Origin: Amoebidium appalachense
Lineage: Eukaryota > Ichthyosporea
Assembly: GCA_963693365.1 (NCBI GenBank)
Contig: CAVNZM010000011.1
Span: 7,316,001-7,380,000, forward strand
Direction: 5' to 3'
Length of the DNA: 64,000 nt
A program made the position numbers and the translations under genes. Below, in pieces: positions 56,167 to 64,000 of this stretch (position 1 is the first letter of the stretch; each line of letters starts with the position of its first letter). The notes beneath the pieces were generated by a model. The model searched no databases and was not told where the DNA came from. It saw only the letters and a list, made by a program, of their open reading frames with translations.

Positions 56167-56860
56167 GGCCCGGGTCACAGATCATCAAGATCAAGTCCGG
56201 GGCCTCAAGATAGCTGTGCAGCTGCGTGCATCATCTTGCCTCTGCCGGCGCAGGGCATTGGACCACGTCAGCCGGGACAGCCGTCCAATAGAATTCTAAT
56301 TAGTGTGTAGGATAGATCGTAGGAGGACTTAGGAATGTGATTGTTCGGGCAGAAGCCCTTTTGTAAGGATTGGCAAGGTTTGATAGTATATGTTGCCAAA
56401 CGTATTTATATATGTAGATGTAGAGGAAAGGGGGGAGGGAGGGGGGGGGGGGATAGTATGAAATGTAGATTTAGACTCTGCGGTGCCACTAGGGGGAGGG
56501 TGAGGGGTGAGACTTGGATAAATATATTAGTTGAGTAGATCGACTTAGCTCGTGCAGGCGCACGATAAAAGTAGATCGGAATGTTAATGGAATGTGGCAT
56601 CGTAGGGGGCCAGGTGATGATGATCTTGTAGGGCACGGCCTTGATGGCCTCAGTCGTAACTTAGACTCAATCCGTACGGATCTAAGTTTGCCCGTCGGAG
56701 CCTGGTCTTAATAAACTTTACCGTTTTTCTGTACACGTTCGTTCCTTTTCGTGTGTGTACACTTAGTAGAGTGCCGCGTCTCTAGTACACATATATTAGG
56801 ATACGACAAGCTACACCTTTCTTTTAGTGCGGTTTTTCGCGCTAGGGTAACGCGGTGACA
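56081..56860 (+). repeat. 5' LTR (3' border approximate)
   Basis: Starts TGACATATAC, contains a G run (56132-56165), a G/GA-rich block near 56428 and a polyadenylation signal (AATAAA at 56711). The segment 56081-56682 matches the 3' LTR. The end cannot be set by comparison because the 3' copy is truncated; the position given is the last part before the CA-ended GCGGTGACA. No certain primer-binding site was found. Confidence 0.75.
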
Positions 56861-56899
56861 GTTCCTTCTGGGCTGTTGCTACACCTCAAACACACAACG

Positions 56900-56939
<40 letters not shown>

Positions 56940-56965
56940 ACACGAGTTCGGGCACACACCACACA

Positions 56966-57199
56966 ATGGCTAAGTTCAACGTAGATATGCTCTACGCATT
57001 GGCAGCGGAGGATAGCTCCCTGCACACACAGATACCACAGGTTCACACACTAGCTATAGACGCCAGAAACACAACAGCTTTTAGTTTACACTCAAACACC
57101 AGTGGTCGTGGGCGTGGTGGACGTAGCGGACAGCAGCAGCAGTTCGACGAGGGGCATCGTCGTGGGTCCTCAAGACAGCGTCGAGGTGGTATGGCATGA
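56966..57199 (+). CDS. Short gag-like ORF of the chromovirus
   Basis: A 77-residue frame starting MAKFNVDMLYALAAEDSSLH in good context and ending in an Arg/Gly-rich tail (RGRGGRSGQQQQ, RRGSSRQRRGG) that could bind nucleic acid. A normal Gypsy gag is about 300 residues with capsid and CCHC knuckle. Neither is seen, so gag is truncated, highly diverged or frame-broken here. An overlapping frame continues from 57102 to 57560 with Pro/Thr/His-rich repeats. A 38-base A run (56901-56937) precedes the ORF. Confidence 0.5.
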   Translation: MAKFNVDMLYALAAEDSSLHTQIPQVHTLAIDARNTTAFSLHSNTSGRGRGGRSGQQQQFDEGHRRGSSRQRRGGMA

Positions 57200-57541
57200 A
57201 TGTTTGTGGGGTGACTCTTCCAAAGGTATGAAGGGTGTGAATGTTTTGTGGTTGGGGGAGGTTCCCCAGCCACAAGTGGATGGTCTCAGTGTTTCTTGTC
57301 CCAACCCGGTGTTTGTTCTAACCACACCGGAGGGGGTTTCTGTGCCATTGTTCCCGGGAGGGGGGGGGACACACACGAGTAAAGGGGGAAGGGGGGGGAA
57401 GGCACAGACACGTAGAAACACACCACCACAACAACATACGACGGTTGCAGACACACCTACACCCACACACACACCCACACATACACCCAACACACACACA
57501 CCACCCACCCACCCACCATACACACACACCCCACCCCACCC

Positions 57542-58669
57542 GTGCAGGCACCACAGGTAGGTATGTTGCACGTAGGTATCGAGGGTGTGAGTCTTCGTGG
57601 GCAGGGATTGGGTGTGAGTGATGATGTGTTGCTTGAATTGGAGGAGGATTTAGTTGGTTTTAGCCGGCATTATATAGACGTATGGTTAGCTGATGGTAAG
57701 TTGAAGGCTGTTGCTTTGCTCGATGGAGGGGCTCAGGTTAATTGTGTGCATGCTTCCTTTATTCGTCGTTTTAATCAGGCCGGGGGGGAAATTCCTATTT
57801 TAGATGCTTCTAGCACAGCCTTAGGTAGTGCTAATAATAGTAGTATGTCTGTGGAAGGTGTTTGTGTGTTGCCGTGTGAGATAGGTGGCCAGGCTATGCA
57901 TATTGCTTGTTATGTGGTTAAGGATTTAGCTCAAAGTGTTTTGTTGGGAGCCCCATTTTTCCGTAGACATGTGAATGCTTTGTTTGAACGTACGAATGTT
58001 TTAGAATTGCAGTCCGGCGTTAAAATTAAAACCCATGATGGGCTCGACGGTTATCAGTCTGGTGCTAGAACGGTAGCTGAAGTAGTAATCGAGCCTTATC
58101 AGTGCCAAACGGTACGTGTCCGGGCCGGCAATCATGTTAGGATAGGGGATTTAGGGGTTTTTACTCCGAAAACCCCATTTCAGGAGGTGGCCCAATGGAC
58201 CCTTAGTAGGGTATGGCCGGATAAGACAATAGAAATAGAATTAGTGAATCCGGGCATCGAGCCTATAGTGATTAGGTCAGGTGTTTCCGTCGGTAGTTTC
58301 ACTAATGAGATTGGTAGTATAGAGGTCTCTCTTATTACCCAAAAGGAGGATGCCGGCTCGAAGGGTGACTCAGGAGGAGGGGGAACAACTTTATTTAACG
58401 TTAGCCACCAAAATGTCACCCGACACGATGGGGGGGGGGACCGGGACAGCACCGGTCCCACTCCCCCGACCCCCAAGAGGAAGGAGGGTCACCCCGGGTG
58501 TGAGAATGTGCAGGCAGGGGGGGAGGGTGTTGGTCTAACCCGTGGATCTGACGGGTTAACCAACACCGTGGGGGGCAGGGTGGCCACAGACCTGGCCCCC
58601 CACATACATGCACTAACTCATCAGGAATTGCCCGGGGGCATTGGTGTGCCGGGGGGAGGGGGGTGCTAA
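57542..58669 (+). CDS. Chromovirus aspartic protease region
   Basis: A 375-codon frame. Residues 58-70 read ALLDGGAQVNCVH, which corresponds to the retropepsin active-site loop (normally LxDTGA or LxDSGA). Here the Thr/Ser after the catalytic Asp61 is Gly. The second half of the fold is recognisable in LLGAPFFRRHVNALFE. The frame ends in a G-rich stretch (58640-58669) where the next domain continues in another frame. The protease would cleave the Gag-Pol polyprotein. The start at 57542 is only the first Met of the open frame. Confidence 0.75.
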   Translation: MQAPQVGMLHVGIEGVSLRGQGLGVSDDVLLELEEDLVGFSRHYIDVWLADGKLKAVALLDGGAQVNCVHASFIRRFNQAGGEIPILDASSTALGSANNSSMSVEGVCVLPCEIGGQAMHIACYVVKDLAQSVLLGAPFFRRHVNALFERTNVLELQSGVKIKTHDGLDGYQSGARTVAEVVIEPYQCQTVRVRAGNHVRIGDLGVFTPKTPFQEVAQWTLSRVWPDKTIEIELVNPGIEPIVIRSGVSVGSFTNEIGSIEVSLITQKEDAGSKGDSGGGGTTLFNVSHQNVTRHDGGGDRDSTGPTPPTPKRKEGHPGCENVQAGGEGVGLTRGSDGLTNTVGGRVATDLAPHIHALTHQELPGGIGVPGGGGC

Positions 58670-58855
58670 GGGTGACCGCCTATATCCGGAGGTACCTCAA
58701 CCTCACCCCGAGCAGCACCGATGTAATACAGGAGGTGAAATGTTAAGTGGCACACATCCGGTGAATAAGGATGCATCCACTTGTGATGGGGGTAACCCGG
58801 AGTTAGTATTGCCGTTTGGTATGAAGGAGGGGGTTGGACGGTAGAACAGAAAAAA

Positions 58856-59941
58856 TTGCTAGCTAAGTTATTTGATAGGACTCGGTTTGCATTTCTGGCC
58901 GATGATAACGAAGTAGGCTTCGTTAAAGGGTTTGAAATGCAGATCGACACAGGTGATAATAGGCCGGTAGTGATGCCTAGCTATAGAATGGAGCAGTATA
59001 AATTGTCGGATGCGCTAATAATAGTGAGTGATATGTTAAAAAAGGGTCATGTGGAGCATAGTTCGAGTCCGTGGAGAAGTCCGGTGCTATTGGTTAAGAA
59101 GCCCGACGGGTCTTGGCGTCTAGTGAACGATTACAGGGCTCTGAATCGGATCACTAAGGCAGACCAATGGCCTCTCCCTAACATAGACGAGCAGCTTTCA
59201 CAGCTGCACGGCTATACTCACTTTGCTAAACTTGATTTAAAAGCAGCTTTTTGGCAGATAAGGTTGGAGGAGAGCAGCAAGGAGAAGACTGCCTTTGCAC
59301 TGGGTGACCAGCTGTTCCAGTACAAGGTGGTGCCGATGGGTTTGCTCTCCTCTCCAGCTATGTTGTGCCGGGTAATGTATAGAATTCTCCACCCTCATTT
59401 GGATGTATGCCACCCTTATTTGGATGATGTTTTAATTAAAGGTAGGTCATTTGAGGAGCTAGTTAATAATTGTGAAAAAGTATTTTTAGCTTTGGGTGAG
59501 TCTGGTCTTCGCATTAGCGGTAGCAAGACTGTGATTGGTGTGCCGGAGGTTAAGTTTTTAGGTCATATTGTGTCTAGTAATGGTCTTTCCCCTGATCCGG
59601 AGAAAATCCGGGCCATAGTTGAGTGGCCCCGTCCTCAGACTGTCACTCAACTAAGGCAATTTTTAGGTTTAACTAATTATCTTCGTCGTTATATTAAGGA
59701 TTATAGTATGCTTGCTTTGCCGTTAACTAGTCAGACGGGGGGGGAGAAGAAGAATAGAATAGATTGGAATGTTGATGCTGTTTCTGCTTTCGAAAAGCTT
59801 AAGTTAGCTTTGCAGTCTTCGAGTATGCTTGTTCATCCTGATTTTTCGGCCGGGGGGGGATGTTTAAAGTTCGGTGTGATGCAAGTAAGGTTGCTGAAGG
59901 GGCCGTGTTATATCAAGTGCAGGAGGGGCAGGATAGGGTGA
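58856..59941 (+). CDS. Chromovirus reverse transcriptase region
   Basis: The frame contains the full Gypsy RT core: PVVMPSYRMEQYKLSDA, VLLVKKPDGSWRLVNDYRAL, FAKLDLKAAFWQIRL, TAFALGDQLFQYKVVPMGL and the catalytic YLDD at residues 188-191. The thumb and connection follow (KFLGHIVSSNGLSPDPEKI, LRQFLGLTNYLRRYI). RT homology ends near 59850 at HPDF; a G8 run (59851-59858) shifts the frame, and RNase H resumes in another frame. Upstream, 58670-58855 continues in further shifted frames. The Met at 58856 is not a likely native start, since this should be part of one polyprotein. Confidence 0.85.
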   Translation: MLAKLFDRTRFAFLADDNEVGFVKGFEMQIDTGDNRPVVMPSYRMEQYKLSDALIIVSDMLKKGHVEHSSSPWRSPVLLVKKPDGSWRLVNDYRALNRITKADQWPLPNIDEQLSQLHGYTHFAKLDLKAAFWQIRLEESSKEKTAFALGDQLFQYKVVPMGLLSSPAMLCRVMYRILHPHLDVCHPYLDDVLIKGRSFEELVNNCEKVFLALGESGLRISGSKTVIGVPEVKFLGHIVSSNGLSPDPEKIRAIVEWPRPQTVTQLRQFLGLTNYLRRYIKDYSMLALPLTSQTGGEKKNRIDWNVDAVSAFEKLKLALQSSSMLVHPDFSAGGGCLKFGVMQVRLLKGPCYIKCRRGRIG

Positions 59942-60354
59942 TTGCTTATGCTAGTCGTTCATTTAGTAAAAGTGAACGTAGATATAGCAATCCAGAGAGA
60001 GAGTCCCATGCTATCTTTTGGGCAGTCTCACAGGCATGGAGGTATATACTCGCAGGCAGGACGTTTGAGGTCTACACCGACCACAAGCCCTGCCTAGCCA
60101 TGGCCGGCACCACTCGTCTGGTCAACGAGAGGATCCAGAAGTGGGCCGCGGCTCTCGGTGAGTTCTCCTATAAATTGTTTTATGCCAAGGGTGAAACAAT
60201 GGTTGACTGTGATGCTCTCTCTCGTGCTGCTTATATTTTGTTTGAAGAAGAGAAGGAGGGGGAGGGGGGGGATAGTGAGAGACGGGGGGGAAGGGGGGGA
60301 AGGGGGGGGATAGTGAGAGACGGGGGGGAGGGGGGGGAAGGGGGGGGAGAGTGA
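59860..60354 (+). CDS. Chromovirus RNase H region
   Basis: Begins MFKVRCDASKVAEGAVLYQV, the first catalytic Asp of Gypsy RNase H, then NPERESHAIFWAV (catalytic Glu) and VYTDHKPCL (catalytic Asp), ending near CDALSRAA. It removes the RNA strand of RNA-DNA hybrids. The frame then runs into a tandem G-rich repeat (60258-60351, GGGGGGAAGG and GATAGTGAGAGACG units) and is lost. It must be joined by frameshift to the RT upstream and to the integrase downstream. Confidence 0.8.
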   Translation: MFKVRCDASKVAEGAVLYQVQEGQDRVIAYASRSFSKSERRYSNPERESHAIFWAVSQAWRYILAGRTFEVYTDHKPCLAMAGTTRLVNERIQKWAAALGEFSYKLFYAKGETMVDCDALSRAAYILFEEEKEGEGGDSERRGGRGGRGGIVRDGGEGGEGGGE

Positions 60355-60444
60355 GCAGAAAGGAATAGATGCTGTGTCTGTTGATGTGTCTTCTTGGGTT
60401 CCGGGGTTGCTTGCTTATAAGTGTAGGAGAGGGGGGGGAGGTAT

Positions 60445-62253
60445 TTGTCAGTGTCTGAGGTCGGGACCGAGTCTCATGGCTCGGCCCCTGCCTTAGCACC
60501 TACGGCTTTGATCTTGGCTCAGGAGGAAGATGTGTTGATTGGTCTGGTTAAGAATTATTTAAAGGGGCCGGTTGATTCGATTAAATTTAAAAATAAAAGG
60601 CAGATGATTAAGGTAGCTAAGTTAGCAAAAATGTGTCAGGTAGAGCAGGATCTAGTTTATCATTGTTCTGGGCCAGACGGACACCGAGTTTGGGTCCCGA
60701 CGGCACTTGTGCCTGAGGTTTTGCATATGGTGCATGAGCATCCCATGGCTGGTCATTTAGGTGTAAATAGGACGTTGCTTCGTGTTAATCGTTCGTATTT
60801 TTGGCCGGGTATGAGTAGGGAGGTGAGGGATTATGTGTTGTCATGCATGCATTGTCAGGAACGGAATGAGAGTCCCCACTCTCGTTCCCGCCCGTCGTTT
60901 ATTAGGGATTTTAATGTTCGTATGTTTGAAAGGGTAGCAGTGGATGTGGTCGGTCCTTTTAATTCTACGGTTGAGGGTAACACTGTTCTTGTTACCGTCA
61001 CCGATGTGGCCACTCGTTGGGTTGAAGTTTTTCCTCTCCCCACTGCTAATGCCGTTTTGTTTGCTCGTATTTTTGTGGATGAAATTTGTCTTAGGTTTGG
61101 TTGTCCTCGTGTTTTGTTAACGGATAGGAGTCGTGTGTTTTTAAATCAGTTGGTGTCGGAGGTGTGCAAAATTTTAAGGGTAGCTCATATCACTACGTCT
61201 GCATATCACCCTCAAGCAAATGCCATCTCTGAACGTGTGCATGCAGTGTTTCAGAAGTCCTTTGGCAAAATGGTGGATGTGGAGGCTAATGATTGGGATC
61301 ATATGTCTAGGTTTATTGCTCATTCGTATAATTCTACCCCTCATGCTGTGACTGGTTTTTCTCCGTTTTATTTGGTCTATGGGCAGGAGGCTATTAGTTT
61401 GTTAGATACGGCACTTTTGCCGATGGGGGGGGCTGACCGACTAACTTATCCCCACTGGACTGAGTTCCGGGAGCAGCTACTAACCCGGGCCCGGGCTGCA
61501 CGTGATGCAGCTCTGGCCCGTACACAGCAGGCACAGACACGTGCAGACGTGTCCACACGTCCGTTACGTGCATTTGCCGAGGGTACTTTAGTTTTAATTA
61601 GGGATCATACTAGGAAAAAGAGATATAAGCAGGAGCAGGAAGGTAAGGGTGAAGGTGAAGGTCTTCGTAAGTATGGTAAGAAATGGTTGCCTCTTTTCAT
61701 TGGCCCGTATAAAATAGTGGCTAGGTTAGGTCCGACGGAATATAAGGTGCAGAGGTTAGATAATGAGAGTGATGTTAGATTTTATAATGTAGATGATATA
61801 AAGGAATATTATGATAGGGCCCTTAGGGTTAAACGGCCGGAGGGCCGTCGAGTGTTAGATGCATTCACCCCCGACTATGACGGGTCGGTGGATGTATCGG
61901 AGGCTGCAGTAGATAAAATTATGGATAAAAAGGTTATCGAAGGTAAGGAAGGTAAGGTAAATTATTATTTAATTCGTTTTGAGGGAGGTTATCAGGAAGA
62001 TCAGTGGTTGCCTGAGTTTCATTTGGATTGCCCGTTTTCTATTCGTGCTTATGAGGCTAGATTAGTGCAGAGGGAGTTGCCTAGTGCTCCCTCTAGGCCA
62101 AAGAGAGTTATTCCTCAGTTTAATCGTGGTGTGAAAAAGTTGGTGGGGGAGGGGGCCGGGGGGGGAGTGATGCAAATACACGTAGACACACGGGGGGAGG
62201 GGGAGGGGGGGAGGAGACCGAGGAGGAGTGTGAACGTAGTCGTAGGAATTTAA
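60445..62253 (+). CDS. Chromovirus integrase with C-terminal chromodomain
   Basis: A 602-codon frame. The zinc-binding HHCC module is at about residues 97-138 (HEHPMAGHLG...CMHC). The catalytic core has D in VDVVGPF, D in LLTDRSRVF and E in ISERVH, with spacing D-59-D-35-E, the canonical DD35E. The C-terminal part contains the GPY-like segment (WLPLFIGPYKIVARLGPTEYKV). It ends in a chromodomain at about residues 487-545 (DKIMDKKVIEG, YYLIRFEGGYQEDQWLPE). Chromodomains direct integration to particular chromatin marks and define the chromovirus branch. A Gly/Arg-rich tail follows. The start codon is nominal because the domain belongs to a polyprotein. Confidence 0.85.
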   Translation: MSVSEVGTESHGSAPALAPTALILAQEEDVLIGLVKNYLKGPVDSIKFKNKRQMIKVAKLAKMCQVEQDLVYHCSGPDGHRVWVPTALVPEVLHMVHEHPMAGHLGVNRTLLRVNRSYFWPGMSREVRDYVLSCMHCQERNESPHSRSRPSFIRDFNVRMFERVAVDVVGPFNSTVEGNTVLVTVTDVATRWVEVFPLPTANAVLFARIFVDEICLRFGCPRVLLTDRSRVFLNQLVSEVCKILRVAHITTSAYHPQANAISERVHAVFQKSFGKMVDVEANDWDHMSRFIAHSYNSTPHAVTGFSPFYLVYGQEAISLLDTALLPMGGADRLTYPHWTEFREQLLTRARAARDAALARTQQAQTRADVSTRPLRAFAEGTLVLIRDHTRKKRYKQEQEGKGEGEGLRKYGKKWLPLFIGPYKIVARLGPTEYKVQRLDNESDVRFYNVDDIKEYYDRALRVKRPEGRRVLDAFTPDYDGSVDVSEAAVDKIMDKKVIEGKEGKVNYYLIRFEGGYQEDQWLPEFHLDCPFSIRAYEARLVQRELPSAPSRPKRVIPQFNRGVKKLVGEGAGGGVMQIHVDTRGEGEGGRRPRRSVNVVVGI

Positions 62254-62441
62254 TTTATTATCATAGGTGTCTCCGTAGGTTTGATAATCAAGCTTATGGT
62301 GTAGATTAATTTATTATTTTTCTTCGTAATTTATTTAATTTAATTTTTTTAGGAGACTGATTAGTCTATGTCTTTCTAGGGGGTGTTAGATGTAATGTGA
62401 CTGAGGTGGGACTCAGCTTTTCCGGGGGCCGGGGGGGGAGT
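62254..62441 (+). promoter_or_regulatory. Region between pol and the 3' LTR, with polypurine tract
   Basis: AT-rich spacer followed by CCGGGGGCCGGGGGGGGAG (62423-62440) immediately before the 3' LTR. This is the position and composition expected of a polypurine tract priming plus-strand synthesis. Confidence 0.6.
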
Positions 62442-63034
62442 TGACATATACTAATCCGTCTCAGCAGATTAGCCTAAGTCTACGATCGAGATCGGGGGGG
62501 GGGGGGGGGGGGGGGGTGGCCCGGGTCACAGATCATCAAGATCAAGTCCGGGGCCTCAAGATAGCTGTGCAGCTGCGTGCATCATCTTGCCTCTGCCGGC
62601 GCAGGGCATTGGACCACGTCAGCCGGGACAGCCGTCCAATAGAATTCTAATTAGTGTGTAGGATAGATCGTAGGAGGACTTAGGAATGTGATTGTTCGGG
62701 CAGAAGCCCTTTTGTAAGGATTGGCAAGGTTTGATAGTATATGTTGCCAAACGTATTTATATATGTAGATGTAGAGGAAAGGGGGGGAGGGAGGGGGGGG
62801 GGGGATAGTATGAAATGTAGATTTAGACTCTGCGGTGCCACTAGGGGGAGGGTGAGGGGTGAGACTTGGATAAATATATTAGTTGAGTAGATCGACTTAG
62901 CTCGTGCAGGCGCACGATAAAAGTAGATCGGAATGTTAATGGAATGTGGCATCGTAGGGGGCCAGGTGATGATGATCTTGTAGGGCACGGCCTTGATGGC
63001 CTCAGTCGTAACTTAGACTCAATCCGTACGGATC
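62442..63034 (+). repeat. 3' LTR, truncated
   Basis: Matches the 5' LTR from its first base (TGACATATAC) to GTACGGATC at 63034. The 5' copy then continues with TAAGTTTGCCCG, but here the sequence turns into CA, CT and C tracts. The last part, about 180 bp with the AATAAA signal, is missing. Confidence 0.85.
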
Positions 63035-63483
63035 ACACACACTCTCTCCCCCCCCTCCCCCCCCCCCCCCCCCCCCCCTCTCTCTTTTTGAGGCCCCCCC
63101 TCTCTCTCTCTCTCAACCCCCTCCCTCCCCCTCCCTCCCCCACGGCGTCCACGCCTGCCTCCACTGGCACCCAGTTACCCCCCCCCCCCCCCCCCCCCTC
63201 CGCCCTGCCTCCACCTCCTTTTACCCTTCCCTCCGTTCTCCTGTTCCTTCTGAGCTTCTACACCCACCTTCATGTTCTCCTGTCTTCAAAAAACCTTCAA
63301 ATAAGCCCTTCCGGGGAAGTTCTGAGACCCCCCCCCCCCCCCCCCCCAAAACCCCCCCAAAAAAGAATAATAATATATATATAAAAACCAACCCGGCCGG
63401 CACCAAAAAAAAAAAAAAAAAAAGAAAAAGAAAAAAAAGAACCGTGACGAGTGGCACGAGGGAACAAGACATCAACAAGCACC

Positions 63484-63523
<40 letters not shown>

Positions 63524-64000
63524 AGGCCTCCCTCATAAATCCCCCCGCCCACCCCGCCCCGCCGTGGCCCGGCGAGGGTGGGGGGGCCCCGGTCCCCGGG
63601 GCCCAGGGGGAGGGGGGGGGGGGGGGGGGACAGCCTAAGGCCGTTAAAAGCCTTCGGCTCTTCCAGTCTGAGAATCTTCCAAGATACTCGAACATCGCAA
63701 GGGGGGGGGGGGGGGATAAGACAGGGAGGAGTGATAATCGGAGTGCCTAAGCTAGTTGTAAAATTTTATAAGTATTTGGGACGGAAGCAGCGACACAGTG
63801 GTGCAGTGTGAAAACACCACAGACACACAACAACAAAACACGGAACGATCGGAGCAGTGTACACACCAGACATCAATGTTTAGACACGACTGAACTCAAT
63901 TTATTTTGATCTCGCATAAATACCTGAAATTCCCTTAAGTCAAATCCATACATGATTTCCGACCAGTCGGAAATCAGATCTATGTCTAAAATAACCAATC
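63035..64000. repeat. Low-complexity block and flank after the truncated LTR
   Basis: CT and C tracts 63035-63200, C run 63178-63198, C run 63331-63347, A-rich 63402-63440, C run 63486-63520, and GC-rich sequence 63541-63630 with a G run 63608-63629. The last 300 bp are complex sequence in which I find no gene. Confidence 0.7.

Larger units (their letters stand above)
56081..63034 (+). mobile_element. Ty3/Gypsy LTR retrotransposon of the chromovirus type
   Basis: Two LTR copies begin with TGACATATACTAATCC at 56081 and 62442. Over about 590 bp they differ only in G-run length as far as I can see, so the insertion is young. Between them lie a short gag-like region, an aspartic protease, reverse transcriptase, RNase H, integrase and a chromodomain, in the Gypsy order. 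The frame breaks several times, mostly at runs of six or more G. The 3' LTR stops early at 63034. The element is antisense to the quinone oxidoreductase gene and may lie within it. Confidence 0.9.

Overview
The window is a piece of an intron-rich eukaryotic nuclear genome. Coding sequence is a small minority. Introns and spacers are filled with very long (CA/TG)n, (CT/GA)n and poly-C/poly-G tracts. I could splice four well-supported genes and one plausible partial gene by following GT-AG sites and reading phase, and I could place two retrotransposons. The gene set (TFIIF alpha, a Kgd4/MRPS36-type mitochondrial protein, a PIG3-type quinone oxidoreductase, a secreted trypsin-like protease), the many phase-matched introns and a chromodomain Gypsy element would suit a unicellular holozoan (for example an ichthyosporean) or another intron-rich protist or invertebrate. 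The species cannot be settled from sequence alone.

Layout. 435-2615 (-): a small type I membrane protein in three exons. 2.6-7.9 kb: spacer with a minisatellite and huge G/C tracts. 7945-22228 (+): the TFIIF alpha subunit (RAP74/GTF2F1) in about 16 exons. It carries an exon-tail copy, a 1.7-kb minisatellite and a tandem copy of the terminal exon region. 22.2-26.5 kb: spacer with a TATA/CCAAT promoter candidate and a perfect 56-bp triplication. 26581-33042 (+): trypsin-like protease with a long linker and an unrecognised C-terminal domain, 12 exons in perfect phase; the 5' exon(s) were not found. 33.7 kb: a second TATA/CCAAT promoter candidate. 35834-38226 (-): partial coiled-coil gene. 38.4-44.2 kb (+): scattered exon candidates of an unidentified gene. 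45792-47615 (-): Kgd4/MRPS36 homologue, 89 residues in three exons. 49860-55629 (-): C-terminal part of a quinone oxidoreductase. A non-LTR retrotransposon (52.2-55.2 kb) sits antisense in one of its introns. 56081-63034 (+): a Ty3/Gypsy chromovirus with near-identical LTRs, a broken reading frame and a truncated 3' LTR. 63.0-64.0 kb: low-complexity sequence.

Two patterns run through the window. First, poly-C runs are repeatedly followed directly by poly-A (CnAm, or TmGn on the other strand), always in that polarity where I could check. Second, a dispersed element of about 110 bp occurs at least four to six times and always ends in a poly-C tail. Together these suggest a short retroposon-like family with C or C-then-A tails. 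That is the most unusual thing I see here, and it is an inference that needs a genome-wide check.

The genes do not form a pathway. Kgd4 and the oxidoreductase are metabolic, TFIIF alpha belongs to the RNA polymerase II machinery, and the protease and the membrane protein enter the secretory route. I found no tRNA, rRNA or CRISPR.
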